From: Actinomycetota bacterium
GTDB taxonomy: Bacteria; Actinomycetota; Actinomycetes; S36-B12
DNA: 32,467 nucleotides
Direction: 5' to 3'
Assembly (NCBI GenBank): GCA_017856385.1
Contig: JAFMFD010000018.1
Location: 1 to 32,467, forward strand
The notes below the pieces were generated by a model, which saw only the letters and a program-made list of their open reading frames with translations, was not told where the DNA came from and did no database searches. Made by a program: the position numbers and the translations under genes. The first letter of the stretch is position 1, and each line of letters begins with the position of its first letter. Shown in pieces: positions 8,522 to 17,341 of this stretch.

Positions 8522-9169
8522 TCAGGTTCGGGACGGCCCCGTCAGGGGGCGCCAGAGCCCCGCGCCGGCGTTGATGGCCCCGACGACGGCGGCAAAGGGC
8601 AGGGCCACGAGCGGTAGCGCGCCGATGAAGCCGGTGCCGAGCAGCGTTGAGGTGGCCAGCACGGCAACGGCGAGGGGCAGCCAGGCGAGCACGTGGGCGG
8701 CAATGCGATGGCCCGCGTCGGCCCCGGGCCGCAGTGCGGAACGTGCCGCAAGCGCGGACCAGGCGGCAGCCGCGACACCGCACGCCAGCGCCGCCGCCGG
8801 CACGGGCAGCCCCGACAGGGGGAGCGCGGCCAGGGCCAGGACGACGAGGGCCGCCACGGTGAGCGCGGCGGCGTGACGCGGCCGGCCGACGACCTCGCGG
8901 AAGGGCGGCCGCGGTGCGGGCTGACCGGCCGGAGTGGGCGAAGGGGCCGCGGTGGCTCGGGGTGACGGGTCGACCCCGGGGTGGTGCGCCTCGTCGAGCA
9001 GCAGGCGACGGGCCGCGGTGAGCCGGGCGAAGGCAGCCGGGTCGCCGCCGTGGTCCGGATGCGTCATCCGCGCCCAGAGGCGGTACGCGCGTCGTACCTC
9101 GTCGGCATCAGCATCGACCGGCACCCCCAGCAGGGCGGCGGCCGCACAGCGATCCCTGACGTCACTCAT
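8522..9169 (-). CDS. J-domain membrane protein (DnaJ-like N-terminus)
   Basis: This 215-aa protein begins with a short J-domain (residues about 8-60) that contains the HPD tripeptide at 37-39 (MTHPDHGG), needed to stimulate Hsp70/DnaK ATPase. A Pro/Ala-rich linker (about 68-90) follows, then about four hydrophobic helices to the C-terminus. It lacks the Gly/Phe region and zinc finger of true DnaJ. It is probably a membrane-anchored co-chaperone-like protein of unknown client. The ATG has no ribosome site but sits 7 nt after a GATACT box, consistent with a leaderless mRNA. It diverges from the small hypothetical gene at 9319. Confidence 0.7.
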   Translation of the reverse strand: MSDVRDRCAAAALLGVPVDADADEVRRAYRLWARMTHPDHGGDPAAFARLTAARRLLLDEAHHPGVDPSPRATAAPSPTPAGQPAPRPPFREVVGRPRHAAALTVAALVVLALAALPLSGLPVPAAALACGVAAAAWSALAARSALRPGADAGHRIAAHVLAWLPLAVAVLATSTLLGTGFIGALPLVALPFAAVVGAINAGAGLWRPLTGPSRT

Positions 9170-9176
9170 CGACGGG

Positions 9177-9182
9177 AGTATC
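9177..9182 (-). promoter_or_regulatory. Candidate -10 box for the J-domain gene (leaderless)
   Basis: On the minus strand GATACT lies 7 nt before the ATG at 9169, and no ribosome site is present. This matches the actinobacterial leaderless layout repeated at several other genes in this window. Confidence 0.5.
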
Positions 9183-9201
9183 GCAGCGCCTCACGACTCG
9201 T

Positions 9202-9226
9202 GCTGAGCGGGCATTGCCCGGTCAGC
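9202..9226. promoter_or_regulatory. 25-bp imperfect palindrome in a divergent promoter region
   Basis: The centre CGGGCA-T-TGCCCG (9208-9220) is perfect. After one G/G mismatch, GCTGA and TCAGC extend the symmetry outward. It overlaps where the -35 of the J-domain gene should lie (-10 at 9177-9182) and is upstream of the 9319 gene, so it could be an operator for one or both. Confidence 0.55.
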
Positions 9227-9318
9227 GGCTCGCAACGATGGGACATCCCGGGAACGCACGCCTACCGTGGAGAAGGGCCCGAGAGCTCGGGCCGCAGGTC
9301 GGACAGGAGGTGGTGAGC

Positions 9319-9690
9319 GTGACGACCACAACGGATCGATCCGCGCAGCAGGCACGCGCACGGACGGCATGGACGGCACTGCCGCACGGTGGTCGTGATG
9401 CGGTGATGCTGCAGGTGCAGTGCGCGCAGGGTCACCACCTCGCGAAAGTGCTGGCAACGGACATCGGCCCGATCGTGGTGACGACGGTGCGGGCGCGGTC
9501 GCATGGCGATCGCGACCTGCCGGACGCGCCGCATTCACCGGGACGCGCCCCGTTCTTCGTGGACCTGCGGGACGTGCCGGGCGCCGACGATGCGATCCCG
9601 GCGTGGTGCGACTGCGGTCACCGGGTGCTCTCGCGCGCTGTGCTGCGGGCGTGGTCGGCCGCAGGCGAGAGCCGCGTCATCGTCGACTAG
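9319..9690 (+). CDS. Small conserved hypothetical protein with Cys/His pairs
   Basis: This 123-aa soluble protein has two Cys/His clusters: VQCAQGHHLAKV near residues 37-48 and WCDCGHRVLSR near 97-107. Such CxxGHH...CDCGHR pairs resemble actinobacterial hypothetical proteins and could bind zinc. The function is unknown. GTG at 9319 is chosen because AGGAGG (9305-9310) lies 8 nt upstream; GTG at 9313 is too close to it, and the open frame upstream to 9214 has no ribosome site. TACCGT at 9263-9268 is a possible -10. Its TAG stop shares CTAG with the convergent yqhA-like gene. Confidence 0.6.
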   Translation: MTTTTDRSAQQARARTAWTALPHGGRDAVMLQVQCAQGHHLAKVLATDIGPIVVTTVRARSHGDRDLPDAPHSPGRAPFFVDLRDVPGADDAIPAWCDCGHRVLSRAVLRAWSAAGESRVIVD

Positions 9691-10211
9691 CCGTGGGACG
9701 TGCCCTGCGTGCCCGAGTCCTTCGTGTCAGAGACCTTCGTGCCGGAGGCGTCCTTGTCGGAGGAGCGCGTCGCGTAGGAGAAGGCCGCGAGAGCGAGCAC
9801 GAGCGCCCCTGCCCCGAAGCCCAGCATCATGGTCGCCTGGGAGTCCTTCCCCTCGACGAGCTCACCGAGGAACACGACCGCGATGATCGCGACGACGACG
9901 CCGATCAGCTTGGCCTTCAGGTCGTCCAGTGAGCGGATGTGGAGCCACGCGGGGAACTCGACGGAGTCGTCCACGAAGAGCTCGTAGAGGCCGTACCCGA
10001 TGACCAGCAGCACGGTGGCCAGCAGCAGGGTGTCGACGGCAGTGAGGATCGCGACGATGGACTCCTTGGACGCCACGTCGAACTGCACCAGCTTGTAGAC
10101 GGCGACACCGACCTCCCACAGGCCGATGATGATCAGCACGATGGAGCTGATGAGGGCCCCGAGGGCCGGCAGCACGACGACGTAGCGGGAGAGTTCGAGG
10201 ATCCTGCGCAC
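9687..10211 (-). CDS. YqhA/UPF0114 family membrane protein
   Basis: This 174-aa protein has four hydrophobic helices and the family segments RYVVVLPALGALISS near the N-terminus and LDDLKAKLIGVVVAIIAVVF in the middle. The family occurs widely in bacteria without a settled function. The C-terminal 25 residues are polar and repeat SDKD/SDTKDS-like units, probably a disordered cytoplasmic tail. The start is GTG, 6 nt after a TAGCCT box, which suggests a leaderless transcript. It lies 43 bp downstream of the P-type ATPase on the same strand. Confidence 0.8.
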   Translation of the reverse strand: MRRILELSRYVVVLPALGALISSIVLIIIGLWEVGVAVYKLVQFDVASKESIVAILTAVDTLLLATVLLVIGYGLYELFVDDSVEFPAWLHIRSLDDLKAKLIGVVVAIIAVVFLGELVEGKDSQATMMLGFGAGALVLALAAFSYATRSSDKDASGTKVSDTKDSGTQGTSHG

Positions 10212-10217
10212 GGACGG

Positions 10218-10223
10218 AGGCTA
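10218..10223 (-). promoter_or_regulatory. Candidate -10 box for the yqhA-like gene (leaderless)
   Basis: TAGCCT on the minus strand ends 6 nt before the GTG start, in the short gap after the P-type ATPase gene. It would let the membrane-protein gene be expressed separately from the ATPase. Confidence 0.5.
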
Positions 10224-10254
10224 CCGCCGCCGCGCCGCGTCGGTGACGCGATCG

Positions 10255-12795
10255 TCAGCGGTGACGCAGCACCTTGTAGGCCTCGAACCAGGCGACGCCG
10301 ATGAAGGCCGCCGACAGCGCGATGGCCCAGTCGATCGCCGAGAGTTCGCCGAGGCGGAACGCCTCCCGCACGGGCGGTATGCCGATCACGGCGGCGACGA
10401 GCACCAGCCCCCCGCCGAGGATCCAGCCGATCACGCGGTTGCGGCGCTCGCGGAAGGTGCGCCATGCCGAGAGGTGCCACGAGCGGTTCACCACGATCAG
10501 GCCGAGGTTGGCGAGCATCAGGGTGGCGAAGGCAAGCGAGCGCACAACATCGTCGGGACGCTCGGCCGCAAGGGCCCACCAGAAGACCGAGAGCACGGCG
10601 GCGAGAGCGGCAGCGCCCTGCAGGAGAGCGGTGGTGAGGGCCCGTCGGCTGAGGATGCCCTCCGTCACGCGGCGCGGCGGACGCTCCATGGTCCGGGGAT
10701 CGGCCTCCTCGGCCTCGAAGGCGATCGAGCAGGCCGGGTCGATGATGAGCTCGAGCATGGCGATCTGCAATGGCAGCAGCACGAGTGGCCATGTCGGCCC
10801 CAGCACCGGGATGAGCGACATACCGAAGATCACCACGTGGATGGCGACGACGTACGCCATGGCCTTGCGCAGGTTGGCGAAGATCCCGCGGCCCTGCCGT
10901 ATGCCGGCGACGATGGAGGTGAAGTCGTCGTCGGTGATCACGAGTGCGGCGGCCTCACGCGCGACGTCGGTGCCCCGCGCGCCCATGGCGATGCCAATGT
11001 CCGCCGCGCGCAGGGCCGGGGCGTCGTTGACGCCGTCACCGGTCATGCCGACGATCTCGCCGTTGTCCTGCAGGGCGCGGACCAGGCGCAGCTTCTGCTC
11101 GGGCACCATGCGCGCGAAGACGCTCGTCGATCCCACGCGCTCAGCCAGCTCGGCATCGTCGAGGCGGTCGAGCTCCGGTCCGGTGATGCAGCCGGTCGCG
11201 TGGTCCATGCCGATCTCACGCGCGATCGCGAGGGCGGTGCCCGGGTAGTCACCGGTGATCATCACGGTGCGCACTCCGGCCCGAGTGCACTCGGCGACGG
11301 CCTCGGCAACGCCCGGGCGCAGCGGATCCCGCAGGCCGACCAGGCCGAGGAGAGTGAAGTCGAAGCCTTGCGGCTCGTCCGGCAGCTCCTCCGCCGGGAC
11401 CCACAAGGCGCACGCCACGGCGAGCACGCGCTGCCCGTCGGCGGTGGCCCGCTCGACCTGCGCCGTCAGGTGCGCGGTCTCGTCGGCATCCAGGTGGCAC
11501 AGCGCGGCGATCGCCTCCGGGGCACCCTTGGCGGCGACGACGAGCAACCTCTGTCCCGGCACCCGCCACACGTGCGACAGCGCCAGCAGCGTCGGCGAGA
11601 GCGGGTACTCCCGGATGAGCTCTGCGTCCCGATGGGAGGCACTGCCGCCCAGGCGTGTGCCCAGCTCGGTGAAGGCGCGGTCCATCGGGTCGAAGGGGTT
11701 GACCGGCGAGGCGAGAACGCCGAACGCCACGAGCTCTCGCGCCTCGTCCGGCAGCGGCCCGTCGTCGATCCGATGCGTTCGACCTTCGACGATGAGCTCG
11801 CTGACCGTCATGCGGTTCATCGTCAGTGTGCCTGTCTTGTCGACGCAGATCACGGTCGTCGAGCCGAGGGTCTCGAGCACGGGTGCTCGACGGGTGAGCA
11901 CCCGGGACCTCGTCATGCGCCAGGCCCCGAGCGCGAGGAACAGGGTGAGGATGACGGGGAACTCCTCCGGCAGCATCGACATGGTGGTGGCGATGCCGGC
12001 CAGCAGGCCCTCGAGCCAGTCGCCACGGGTCAGCCCGTAGACCACGACTACGCAGACGGCGGCCGCGATCCCGGCCACTGCGACGATCCGGACGATCCTG
12101 TCGATCTCGCGCTGCAGCCTGGTGCGCCCGGTGGGGAGGTCTCGCAGCGACGTGCCTATCCGCCCCAGCTGCGTCCTGGCTCCGGTGGCCCTGACGACGG
12201 CGACACCGTGGCCCCGGACGACGACCGTCCCGGAGAAGACCCAGGGCGTGTCCTCGCCACCGGGTGGACCGAGCTCGGCCCCGCGGTCGTGGGCGACGAC
12301 CTTGCGGACCGGGACAGCCTCACCGGTCAGCGTCGACTCATCGAGGCTGAGGTTGACCGCGTCGACGAGGAGGGCGTCAGCGGGGACCCGGTCACCCTCG
12401 GCGAGCAGGACGACGTCGCCGCGCACGACTTCGCGCCCGGGGATTCGCACCTGCCCACCGTCCCGGATGACCAACGCACGGGGAGACGTGAGGTCGCGAA
12501 GTGCAGCCAGGGCGTTCTCCGCCCGCCGCTCCTGATAGAGCGAGATGCCCACCACGATGATCACGGTGAGCATGAGCAGGATGCCGTCGAGGGGCTCGGC
12601 GATCAGGAAGTTGATCGTCCCTGCGCCGATCAGGAGCAGCAGCATGGGTTCGCGCAGGACGTCGATCAGCTGCCGCCATGCGCTGCGCGGGTGCGCCGTG
12701 GGCAGCTCGTTCGGGCCGTCAGCAGCCAGCCGGGCCGCGGCCTCCCCCGAGGTCAGGCTGGGGGGTGGGGTGAGCACTCCTGCCGTTCCACTCAC
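10255..12795 (-). CDS. Cation-translocating P-type ATPase (P2-like)
   Basis: This 846-aa membrane pump couples ATP hydrolysis to cation transport. In order it shows an N-terminal cation-ATPase segment, the actuator motif LTGEAVP (156-162), PEEFP in TM4 (276-280), the phosphorylation site DKTGTLT (D319), a nucleotide-binding domain, and the hinge GDGVNDAPAL followed by C-terminal helices. Ca2+ pumps have PEGLP in TM4; here it is PEEFP, and TM6 carries LELIIDPACS, so the ion is uncertain. The frame remains open far upstream over the opposite-strand DUF255 gene, which is a shadow. GTG at 12795 is chosen because it precedes the first plausible N-terminal sequence and lies 7 nt after TACCAT. Confidence 0.88.
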   Translation of the reverse strand: MSGTAGVLTPPPSLTSGEAAARLAADGPNELPTAHPRSAWRQLIDVLREPMLLLLIGAGTINFLIAEPLDGILLMLTVIIVVGISLYQERRAENALAALRDLTSPRALVIRDGGQVRIPGREVVRGDVVLLAEGDRVPADALLVDAVNLSLDESTLTGEAVPVRKVVAHDRGAELGPPGGEDTPWVFSGTVVVRGHGVAVVRATGARTQLGRIGTSLRDLPTGRTRLQREIDRIVRIVAVAGIAAAVCVVVVYGLTRGDWLEGLLAGIATTMSMLPEEFPVILTLFLALGAWRMTRSRVLTRRAPVLETLGSTTVICVDKTGTLTMNRMTVSELIVEGRTHRIDDGPLPDEARELVAFGVLASPVNPFDPMDRAFTELGTRLGGSASHRDAELIREYPLSPTLLALSHVWRVPGQRLLVVAAKGAPEAIAALCHLDADETAHLTAQVERATADGQRVLAVACALWVPAEELPDEPQGFDFTLLGLVGLRDPLRPGVAEAVAECTRAGVRTVMITGDYPGTALAIAREIGMDHATGCITGPELDRLDDAELAERVGSTSVFARMVPEQKLRLVRALQDNGEIVGMTGDGVNDAPALRAADIGIAMGARGTDVAREAAALVITDDDFTSIVAGIRQGRGIFANLRKAMAYVVAIHVVIFGMSLIPVLGPTWPLVLLPLQIAMLELIIDPACSIAFEAEEADPRTMERPPRRVTEGILSRRALTTALLQGAAALAAVLSVFWWALAAERPDDVVRSLAFATLMLANLGLIVVNRSWHLSAWRTFRERRNRVIGWILGGGLVLVAAVIGIPPVREAFRLGELSAIDWAIALSAAFIGVAWFEAYKVLRHR

Positions 12796-12802
12796 TCTTG
12801 TG

Positions 12803-12808
12803 ATGGTA
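12803..12808 (-). promoter_or_regulatory. Candidate -10 box for the P-type ATPase (leaderless)
   Basis: TACCAT on the minus strand lies 7 nt before the GTG at 12795, and no ribosome site is present. The 96-bp gap to the divergent DUF255 gene would therefore hold two back-to-back promoters. Confidence 0.5.
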
Positions 12809-12891
12809 CGCAGCGACGCGGGCGGAAGGAGGTCGAGCGGTAGCCGGTGGCCGCGCACGGCCGTCACGGCACGGCGCGGAAGGATGGGCCC

Positions 12892-14919
12892 ATGCCCAAT
12901 CGCCTCGCGCGCTCGACGTCCCCCTACCTGCAGCAGCATGCGGACAACCCGGTCGACTGGCAGGAGTGGGGCGAGGAGGCGTTCGATGAGGCGCGTCGAC
13001 GTGACGTCCCTGTCTTCCTGTCGATCGGCTACTCGGCCTGCCACTGGTGCCATGTCATGGCGCACGAGTCCTTCGAGGATGACGAGGTCGCTCGCTACCT
13101 CAACGATCACTTCGTGAGCATCAAGGTCGATCGCGAGGAGCGACCGGACGTCGACTCCATCTACATGGACGCGACCGTGAGCCTGACGGGCCACGGCGGG
13201 TGGCCGATGTCGGTGTTCCTCGACCACGATGGCCGGCCCTTCTATGCCGGCACCTACTTCCCCCCGGAGGCCCGGCACAACCTGCCGTCGTTCGGCCAGG
13301 TCCTGCAGGCGCTCAGTGAGGCATGGCGGGATCGTCGCGACGACGTCATCGCTGCAGGCACGCGCATCACCAGCGCGCTTGCCGCCCGGCGCCTGCCCGA
13401 GGCGGACGCGGCACCGCCGTCGATGGAGGACCTCGCGGAGGCCGTGCGCACCCTCGAGCAGCAGTTCGACGAGCGCTGGGGCGGGTTCGGGGGTGCACCT
13501 AAGTTCCCGCCGTCCATGGTCCTGGAGTTCCTGCTCCGGTACAACGCGCTGACGGACGACGCAGCGGCCCTGCGGATGGCCGAGACAACGCTTGAGGCGA
13601 TGGCCCGCGGGGGGATGTACGACCAGCTGGGCGGCGGCTTCGCCCGCTACAGCGTCGATGCGCGCTGGATCGTGCCGCACTTCGAGAAGATGCTCTACGA
13701 CAACGCGCTCCTGCTCCGGGTGTATGCGCACTGGTGGCGCCTCACCAGTTCGCCGATCGCTGAGCGGGTGGTGCGCGAGACGGCGGACTTCCTGCTCCGT
13801 GAGATGCGCACGCCTGAGGGTGGCTTCGCGGCAGCCCTCGATGCCGACAGCGAGGGGCGCGAGGGTGCGTTCTACGCCTGGGACCGGGCCCAGCTGGTCG
13901 ACGTGCTCGGGGCTGACGACGGCCCGTGGGCCGCCGACCTGCTCAAGGTCACGGATGCCGGAACCTTCGAGCACGGCCTGTCGACGCTGCAGCTGCTGCA
14001 CGATCCCGATGACCCGGTCCGCTGGGCCGGCGTGCGTGCGCGCCTGTTCGAGGCGCGGGCGCTGCGGGTCCGGCCCGGTCGCGATGACAAGGTCGTCGCG
14101 TCGTGGAACGGCCTGACCATCGCTGCGCTCGGCGAGGCCGGTGCGCTGCTGCGCGAGCCGGAGTGGATCGAGGCCGCGGCCGCGGCCGCCGACCTCCTGG
14201 TCGCCGTCCACCTCGGCGCGCAGGACGACGATCGGCTCGTGCGCACGTCGCGCGACGGCTCGGCCGGTGGCACGGCAGGGGTGCTCGATGACTACGCCTG
14301 CGTAGCCGAGGGGCTGCAGGTGCTCCATCAGGTCACCGGCGACGAGGAGTGGCTCGTCCTCGCGGGCATCCTCATCGACGTTGCCGTCCAGCACTTCGCC
14401 GACGACGAGGGCGGCTTCTACGCGGTTGCCGATGACGTGACCGGCCTCATCCAGCGTCCGCGGGATGCCACCGACAATGCGGAGCCCTCGGCATGGACCT
14501 CGCTGGCGAACGCGTGCCTGACACAGTCGGCGCTCACCGGTGTGCCGGAGTACCGCACCATCGCCGAGCGGGCCCTCGGCATCGTGACGACGATCGGCCC
14601 GCGCTCGCCGCGCGCCATGGGCTGGGGCCTGGCCTCTGCCTGCGCCGTCCTGGCCGGGCCGCTCGAGGTCGGCCTCGTCGCCGACGCGGGAGATGACACC
14701 CTCGGACGCTGGTGGTGGACCGCGCTGATGGGGACCTCACCCGGCCTGGTGGTCAGCGCCGGCGCCCCGGATGACGCACCGCTGCTGCGCGACCGACCGG
14801 TCCTCGGCGATCAGCCGACCGCCTACGTCTGCCGCTCCTTCACCTGCGAGCGTCCCATCACCGACATGTCGGATCTGGTGAGGCGCATCAGCGTCCGCAC
14901 GAGGGCCTTGGAGGGGTAG
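12892..14919 (+). CDS. Thioredoxin-like DUF255 / six-hairpin domain protein (YyaL/SPATA20-like)
   Basis: This 675-aa protein begins with a thioredoxin-fold DUF255 domain (about 1-165) with the conserved lead [19 protein letters not shown] and a CxxC site CHWC (C50, C53). The [24 protein letters not shown] stretch is also highly conserved in the family. The rest resembles an alpha/alpha-barrel (N-acylglucosamine epimerase-like) domain with WNGL and LDDYA motifs. The family's biochemical role is not established. The ATG at 12892 follows GGAAGG by a suitable distance; AAGGAT 6 nt upstream also fits a leaderless start. It corresponds to Rv1084 in the mycobacterial order. Confidence 0.88.
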   Translation: MPNRLARSTSPYLQQHADNPVDWQEWGEEAFDEARRRDVPVFLSIGYSACHWCHVMAHESFEDDEVARYLNDHFVSIKVDREERPDVDSIYMDATVSLTGHGGWPMSVFLDHDGRPFYAGTYFPPEARHNLPSFGQVLQALSEAWRDRRDDVIAAGTRITSALAARRLPEADAAPPSMEDLAEAVRTLEQQFDERWGGFGGAPKFPPSMVLEFLLRYNALTDDAAALRMAETTLEAMARGGMYDQLGGGFARYSVDARWIVPHFEKMLYDNALLLRVYAHWWRLTSSPIAERVVRETADFLLREMRTPEGGFAAALDADSEGREGAFYAWDRAQLVDVLGADDGPWAADLLKVTDAGTFEHGLSTLQLLHDPDDPVRWAGVRARLFEARALRVRPGRDDKVVASWNGLTIAALGEAGALLREPEWIEAAAAAADLLVAVHLGAQDDDRLVRTSRDGSAGGTAGVLDDYACVAEGLQVLHQVTGDEEWLVLAGILIDVAVQHFADDEGGFYAVADDVTGLIQRPRDATDNAEPSAWTSLANACLTQSALTGVPEYRTIAERALGIVTTIGPRSPRAMGWGLASACAVLAGPLEVGLVADAGDDTLGRWWWTALMGTSPGLVVSAGAPDDAPLLRDRPVLGDQPTAYVCRSFTCERPITDMSDLVRRISVRTRALEG

Positions 14920-15005
14920 CCTGACGGGCGTCGCCACTCCCGGGGACCGGGCGGCGAGGTTGTCCGGCAGGAGCAACGGGGATGCGCCCCAGGCAGGAGT
15001 CGTCG

Positions 15006-15767
15006 GTGGGTCTTAGTGATCTCGTCTACGGGATCTACGAGCGACGCCTGACCCAGCAGATCCCGCCCGCGCGCCGGCCGCGACACATCGGCGTCATCCT
15101 CGACGGCAACCGCCGCTGGGCCTCGGTTCAGGGCACCACGTCCTCGCAGGGACATCGGGCCGGTGCCGCGAAGATCGTGGAGTTCCTCGGCTGGTGCGAT
15201 GAGGCGGGAGTCGAGGTCGTCACGCTGTGGCTGCTGTCAACGGACAACCTCAATCGGCCGCAGGCCGAGCTCGAGGCCCTGATGGGGATCATCGAGGAGA
15301 CGGTGTCCGGACTCGTCGAGCAGGCGCGCTGGCGACTGCACCCGGTGGGCGCGCTCGACCTGCTGCCCGCGAACACCGCGCGCATGCTCAAGGAGGCCGA
15401 GGAGAGCACGCGCGACGTCCAGGGCTCGCTCGTCAATGTCGCCGTCGGGTACGGCGGGCGTCGTGAGGTCGTCGACGCGGTGCGGTCCCTGCTGCACGAG
15501 CATGCGACGCAGGGCACGTCGCTCGACGACCTCGCCAACCTGCTGGAGCCCGAGCACATCGCCGAGCACCTCTACACCAAGGGCCAGCCCGACCCCGACC
15601 TGGTGATCCGAACGTCCGGCGAACAACGACTGTCGGGCTTCCTGATGTGGCAGAGCGCCCACTCGGAGTTCTACTTCTGCGAGGCCTACTGGCCGGACTT
15701 CCGGCACGTGGACTTCCTGCGGGCGCTGCGCAACTACGCCGATCGTCAGCGCCGGTTCGGCGGCTGA
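15006..15767 (+). CDS. uppS: Isoprenyl transferase, Rv1086-like (short-chain Z-prenyl diphosphate synthase family)
   Basis: This 253-aa cytoplasmic enzyme condenses isopentenyl diphosphate onto an allylic diphosphate in cis. The substrate Asp is in ILDGNRRWA (D33), [10 protein letters not shown] is the second conserved block, and [13 protein letters not shown] and the C-terminal [13 protein letters not shown] complete the signature. The sequence is much closer to mycobacterial Rv1086 (Z,E-farnesyl diphosphate synthase) than to the long-chain enzyme, so a short product is likely. GTG at 15006 is chosen because AGGAG is 6 nt upstream and the protein then starts [18 protein letters not shown] at 14982, also with an AGGAG, is the alternative. 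A TAGCCT box overlaps the upstream stop codon. Confidence 0.9.
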   Translation: MGLSDLVYGIYERRLTQQIPPARRPRHIGVILDGNRRWASVQGTTSSQGHRAGAAKIVEFLGWCDEAGVEVVTLWLLSTDNLNRPQAELEALMGIIEETVSGLVEQARWRLHPVGALDLLPANTARMLKEAEESTRDVQGSLVNVAVGYGGRREVVDAVRSLLHEHATQGTSLDDLANLLEPEHIAEHLYTKGQPDPDLVIRTSGEQRLSGFLMWQSAHSEFYFCEAYWPDFRHVDFLRALRNYADRQRRFGG

Positions 15768-15838
15768 GCCGATCCCGTTCGACCCGGCGTGGCGTCGCGT
15801 CCTGCGCGATGACCCGCCCTAGCGTCAGCGTCACGGCT

Positions 15839-15886
15839 GGGCGATCGCCCGGCCGCCACCGCACCGGGTCGCCGGGCCGGCGGCCC
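15839..15886 (+). other. Structured leader upstream of phoH2
   Basis: Within the 134-bp gap after uppS there is a 12-bp perfect palindrome GGGCGATCGCCC (15839-15850). A hairpin GGGCC-GGC-GGCCC (15874-15886) ends 6 nt before the GGAGG ribosome site of phoH2. TAGCGT at 15820-15825 is a possible -10. The structures could modulate initiation; I recognise no riboswitch. Confidence 0.4.
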
Positions 15887-15901
15887 TCGATTGGAGGCCG
15901 C

Positions 15902-17218
15902 GTGCCTGCTGCTCGCTCGCAGGAGACGACCCGTCGCACCTACGTCCTGGACACCTCCGTCCTGCTCTCCGATCCGCGAGCGCTGATGCGGTTCGACGAG
16001 CACGACGTCGTCATCCCGGTCGTCGTGGTCACCGAGCTCGAGGCCAAACGAAGCCACCCGGAGCTGGGCTACTTCGCGCGACAGGCGCTTCGCCTCCTCG
16101 ACGACCTGCGGGTCAGCCACGGGCGCCTCGACGAGCCGATGGCCGTGGGCGAGACCGGTGGCACCGTGCGCGTCGAGCTCAACCACACGGATGTCTCGGT
16201 GCTGCCGAACGGCCTGCAGCTCGGCGACAACGACACCCGCATCCTCGCGGTCGCGCGGAACCTGCAGGCGGAGGGTCGAGCTGTCGTCCTGGTGAGCAAG
16301 GACCTGCCGATGCGCGTCAAGGCCTCGTCCGTGGGCCTGCCCGCGGAGGAGTACCGCGCCGAGCTCGTCGTCGAGACGGGGTACACCGGCATGACGGAGA
16401 TCGAGGTGACGTCAGCCGATCTCGACCGCCTGTACGACGAGCAGGTCATCGACCTCGACATCGCCTCGGAGCTGCCGTGCCACACGGGGCTGGTGCTCAT
16501 CTCCGATCGCGGCAGCGGTCTCGGTCGCGTGACGCCGGACAAGCGCGTCCGGCTTGTGCGCGGCGACCGGGAGGCGTTCGGCATCCACGGCCGCAGCGCC
16601 GAGCAGAGGATCGCACTCGACCTCCTGCTCGACCCGGACATCGGCATCATCTCCCTCGGCGGCCGCGCGGGCACCGGCAAGAGCGCCCTCGCCCTGTGCG
16701 CAGGACTCGAGGCTGTGCTGGAGCGCCGGCAGCACCGCAAGGTGATCGTGTTCCGCCCGCTGTTCGCCGTCGGCGGCCAGGACCTCGGCTACCTGCCCGG
16801 CACCGAGGCGGAGAAGATGTCGCCTTGGGGTCAGGCGGTGTTCGACACCCTCGGCGCGGTCACCACGCAGGAGGTCGTCGAGGAGATCGTCGATCGCGGG
16901 ATGCTCGAGGTCCTGCCGCTCACGCACATCCGCGGCCGCTCTCTGCACGACGCGTTCGTCATCGTCGACGAGGCCCAGTCGCTGGAGCGCAACGTGCTGC
17001 TCACCGTCCTGTCCCGCGTCGGGCGCGACAGCCGAGTGGTGCTGACCCACGACGTCGCGCAGCGGGACAACCTGCGCGTCGGGCGCCATGACGGAGTGGT
17101 CGCAGTGGTGGAGAAGCTGAAGGGCCACCCGCTGTTCGCGCACGTCACGCTGACCAGGTCCGAGCGCTCGCCGATCGCCGCGCTGGTGACCGAGATGCTC
17201 GAGGACATCAACCTCTGA
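15902..17218 (+). CDS. phoH2: PhoH2: PIN-domain and PhoH ATPase fusion
   Basis: This 438-aa protein fuses an N-terminal PIN RNase domain (about 12-150) to a C-terminal PhoH ATPase/helicase domain (about 228-438). PIN acidic residues are visible: D17 (VLDTSV), E45 (VTELEAKR), D109 and D111 (GDNDT), and D134 (SKD). Walker A is GGRAGTGKS (253-261) and Walker B is VIVDEAQ (353-359). The characterised mycobacterial relative (Rv1095) couples RNA unwinding to RNA cleavage and is paired with a small upstream phoAT gene. GTG at 15902 is chosen for its GGAGG and because the PIN core begins 12 residues later; an in-frame ATG at 15809 would add 31 basic, low-complexity residues. Confidence 0.9.
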   Translation: MPAARSQETTRRTYVLDTSVLLSDPRALMRFDEHDVVIPVVVVTELEAKRSHPELGYFARQALRLLDDLRVSHGRLDEPMAVGETGGTVRVELNHTDVSVLPNGLQLGDNDTRILAVARNLQAEGRAVVLVSKDLPMRVKASSVGLPAEEYRAELVVETGYTGMTEIEVTSADLDRLYDEQVIDLDIASELPCHTGLVLISDRGSGLGRVTPDKRVRLVRGDREAFGIHGRSAEQRIALDLLLDPDIGIISLGGRAGTGKSALALCAGLEAVLERRQHRKVIVFRPLFAVGGQDLGYLPGTEAEKMSPWGQAVFDTLGAVTTQEVVEEIVDRGMLEVLPLTHIRGRSLHDAFVIVDEAQSLERNVLLTVLSRVGRDSRVVLTHDVAQRDNLRVGRHDGVVAVVEKLKGHPLFAHVTLTRSERSPIAALVTEMLEDINL

Positions 17219-17227
17219 CCCGTGCCC

Positions 17228-17250
17228 GGCGGGGGTCCTTCGGGCCCGCC
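17228..17250 (+). terminator. GC-rich hairpin with TTCG loop after phoH2
   Basis: GGCGGG...CC (17228-17238) pairs with GGCCCGCC (17243-17250), with a three-base bulge and a TTCG tetraloop, 9 nt after the phoH2 stop. There is no T-run, so it is a candidate intrinsic or processing terminator that separates phoH2 from the next promoter. Confidence 0.45.
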
Positions 17251-17261
17251 ATGGAGCCTAA

Positions 17262-17277
17262 TGTGACCTGAATCACA
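17262..17277. promoter_or_regulatory. CRP/GlxR-type binding site
   Basis: TGTGACCTGAATCACA is an exact match to the classic TGTGA-N6-TCACA consensus of cAMP receptor proteins. It lies 164 nt upstream of the secreted muralytic gene start, and 37 nt upstream of a TTGACC -35 candidate. Mycobacterial CRP and corynebacterial GlxR are known to control rpf genes, which fits the downstream gene. Confidence 0.75.
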
Positions 17278-17313
17278 GAGTCGTCGGGCTATGGGGAAAT
17301 CGCGGGAGAGGTG

Positions 17314-17341
17314 TTGACCTATGTCCGGAATGCCCTATTTG
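17314..17341 (+). promoter_or_regulatory. Candidate promoter for the secreted muralytic gene
   Basis: TTGACC (17314-17319) and TATTTG (17336-17341) are separated by 16 nt, a sigma-70-like arrangement. The CRP-like site would then be centred roughly 80 nt upstream of the transcription start. Confidence 0.45.

Noticed and set aside
10241-10267. A direct repeat CGGTGACGC, 18 bp apart
   Set aside because: The 9-bp repeat overlaps the end of the P-type ATPase gene and could be chance in GC-rich sequence.
10243-12843. An 866-codon open frame on the plus strand
   Set aside because: It is antisense to the P-type ATPase, has no recognisable domain, and has the D/E/R/G/H-rich composition typical of shadow frames in GC-rich DNA.
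12796-14394. A 530-codon upstream extension of the P-type ATPase
   Set aside because: It runs antisense to the DUF255 gene, lacks domains, and would bypass the TACCAT-GTG start.
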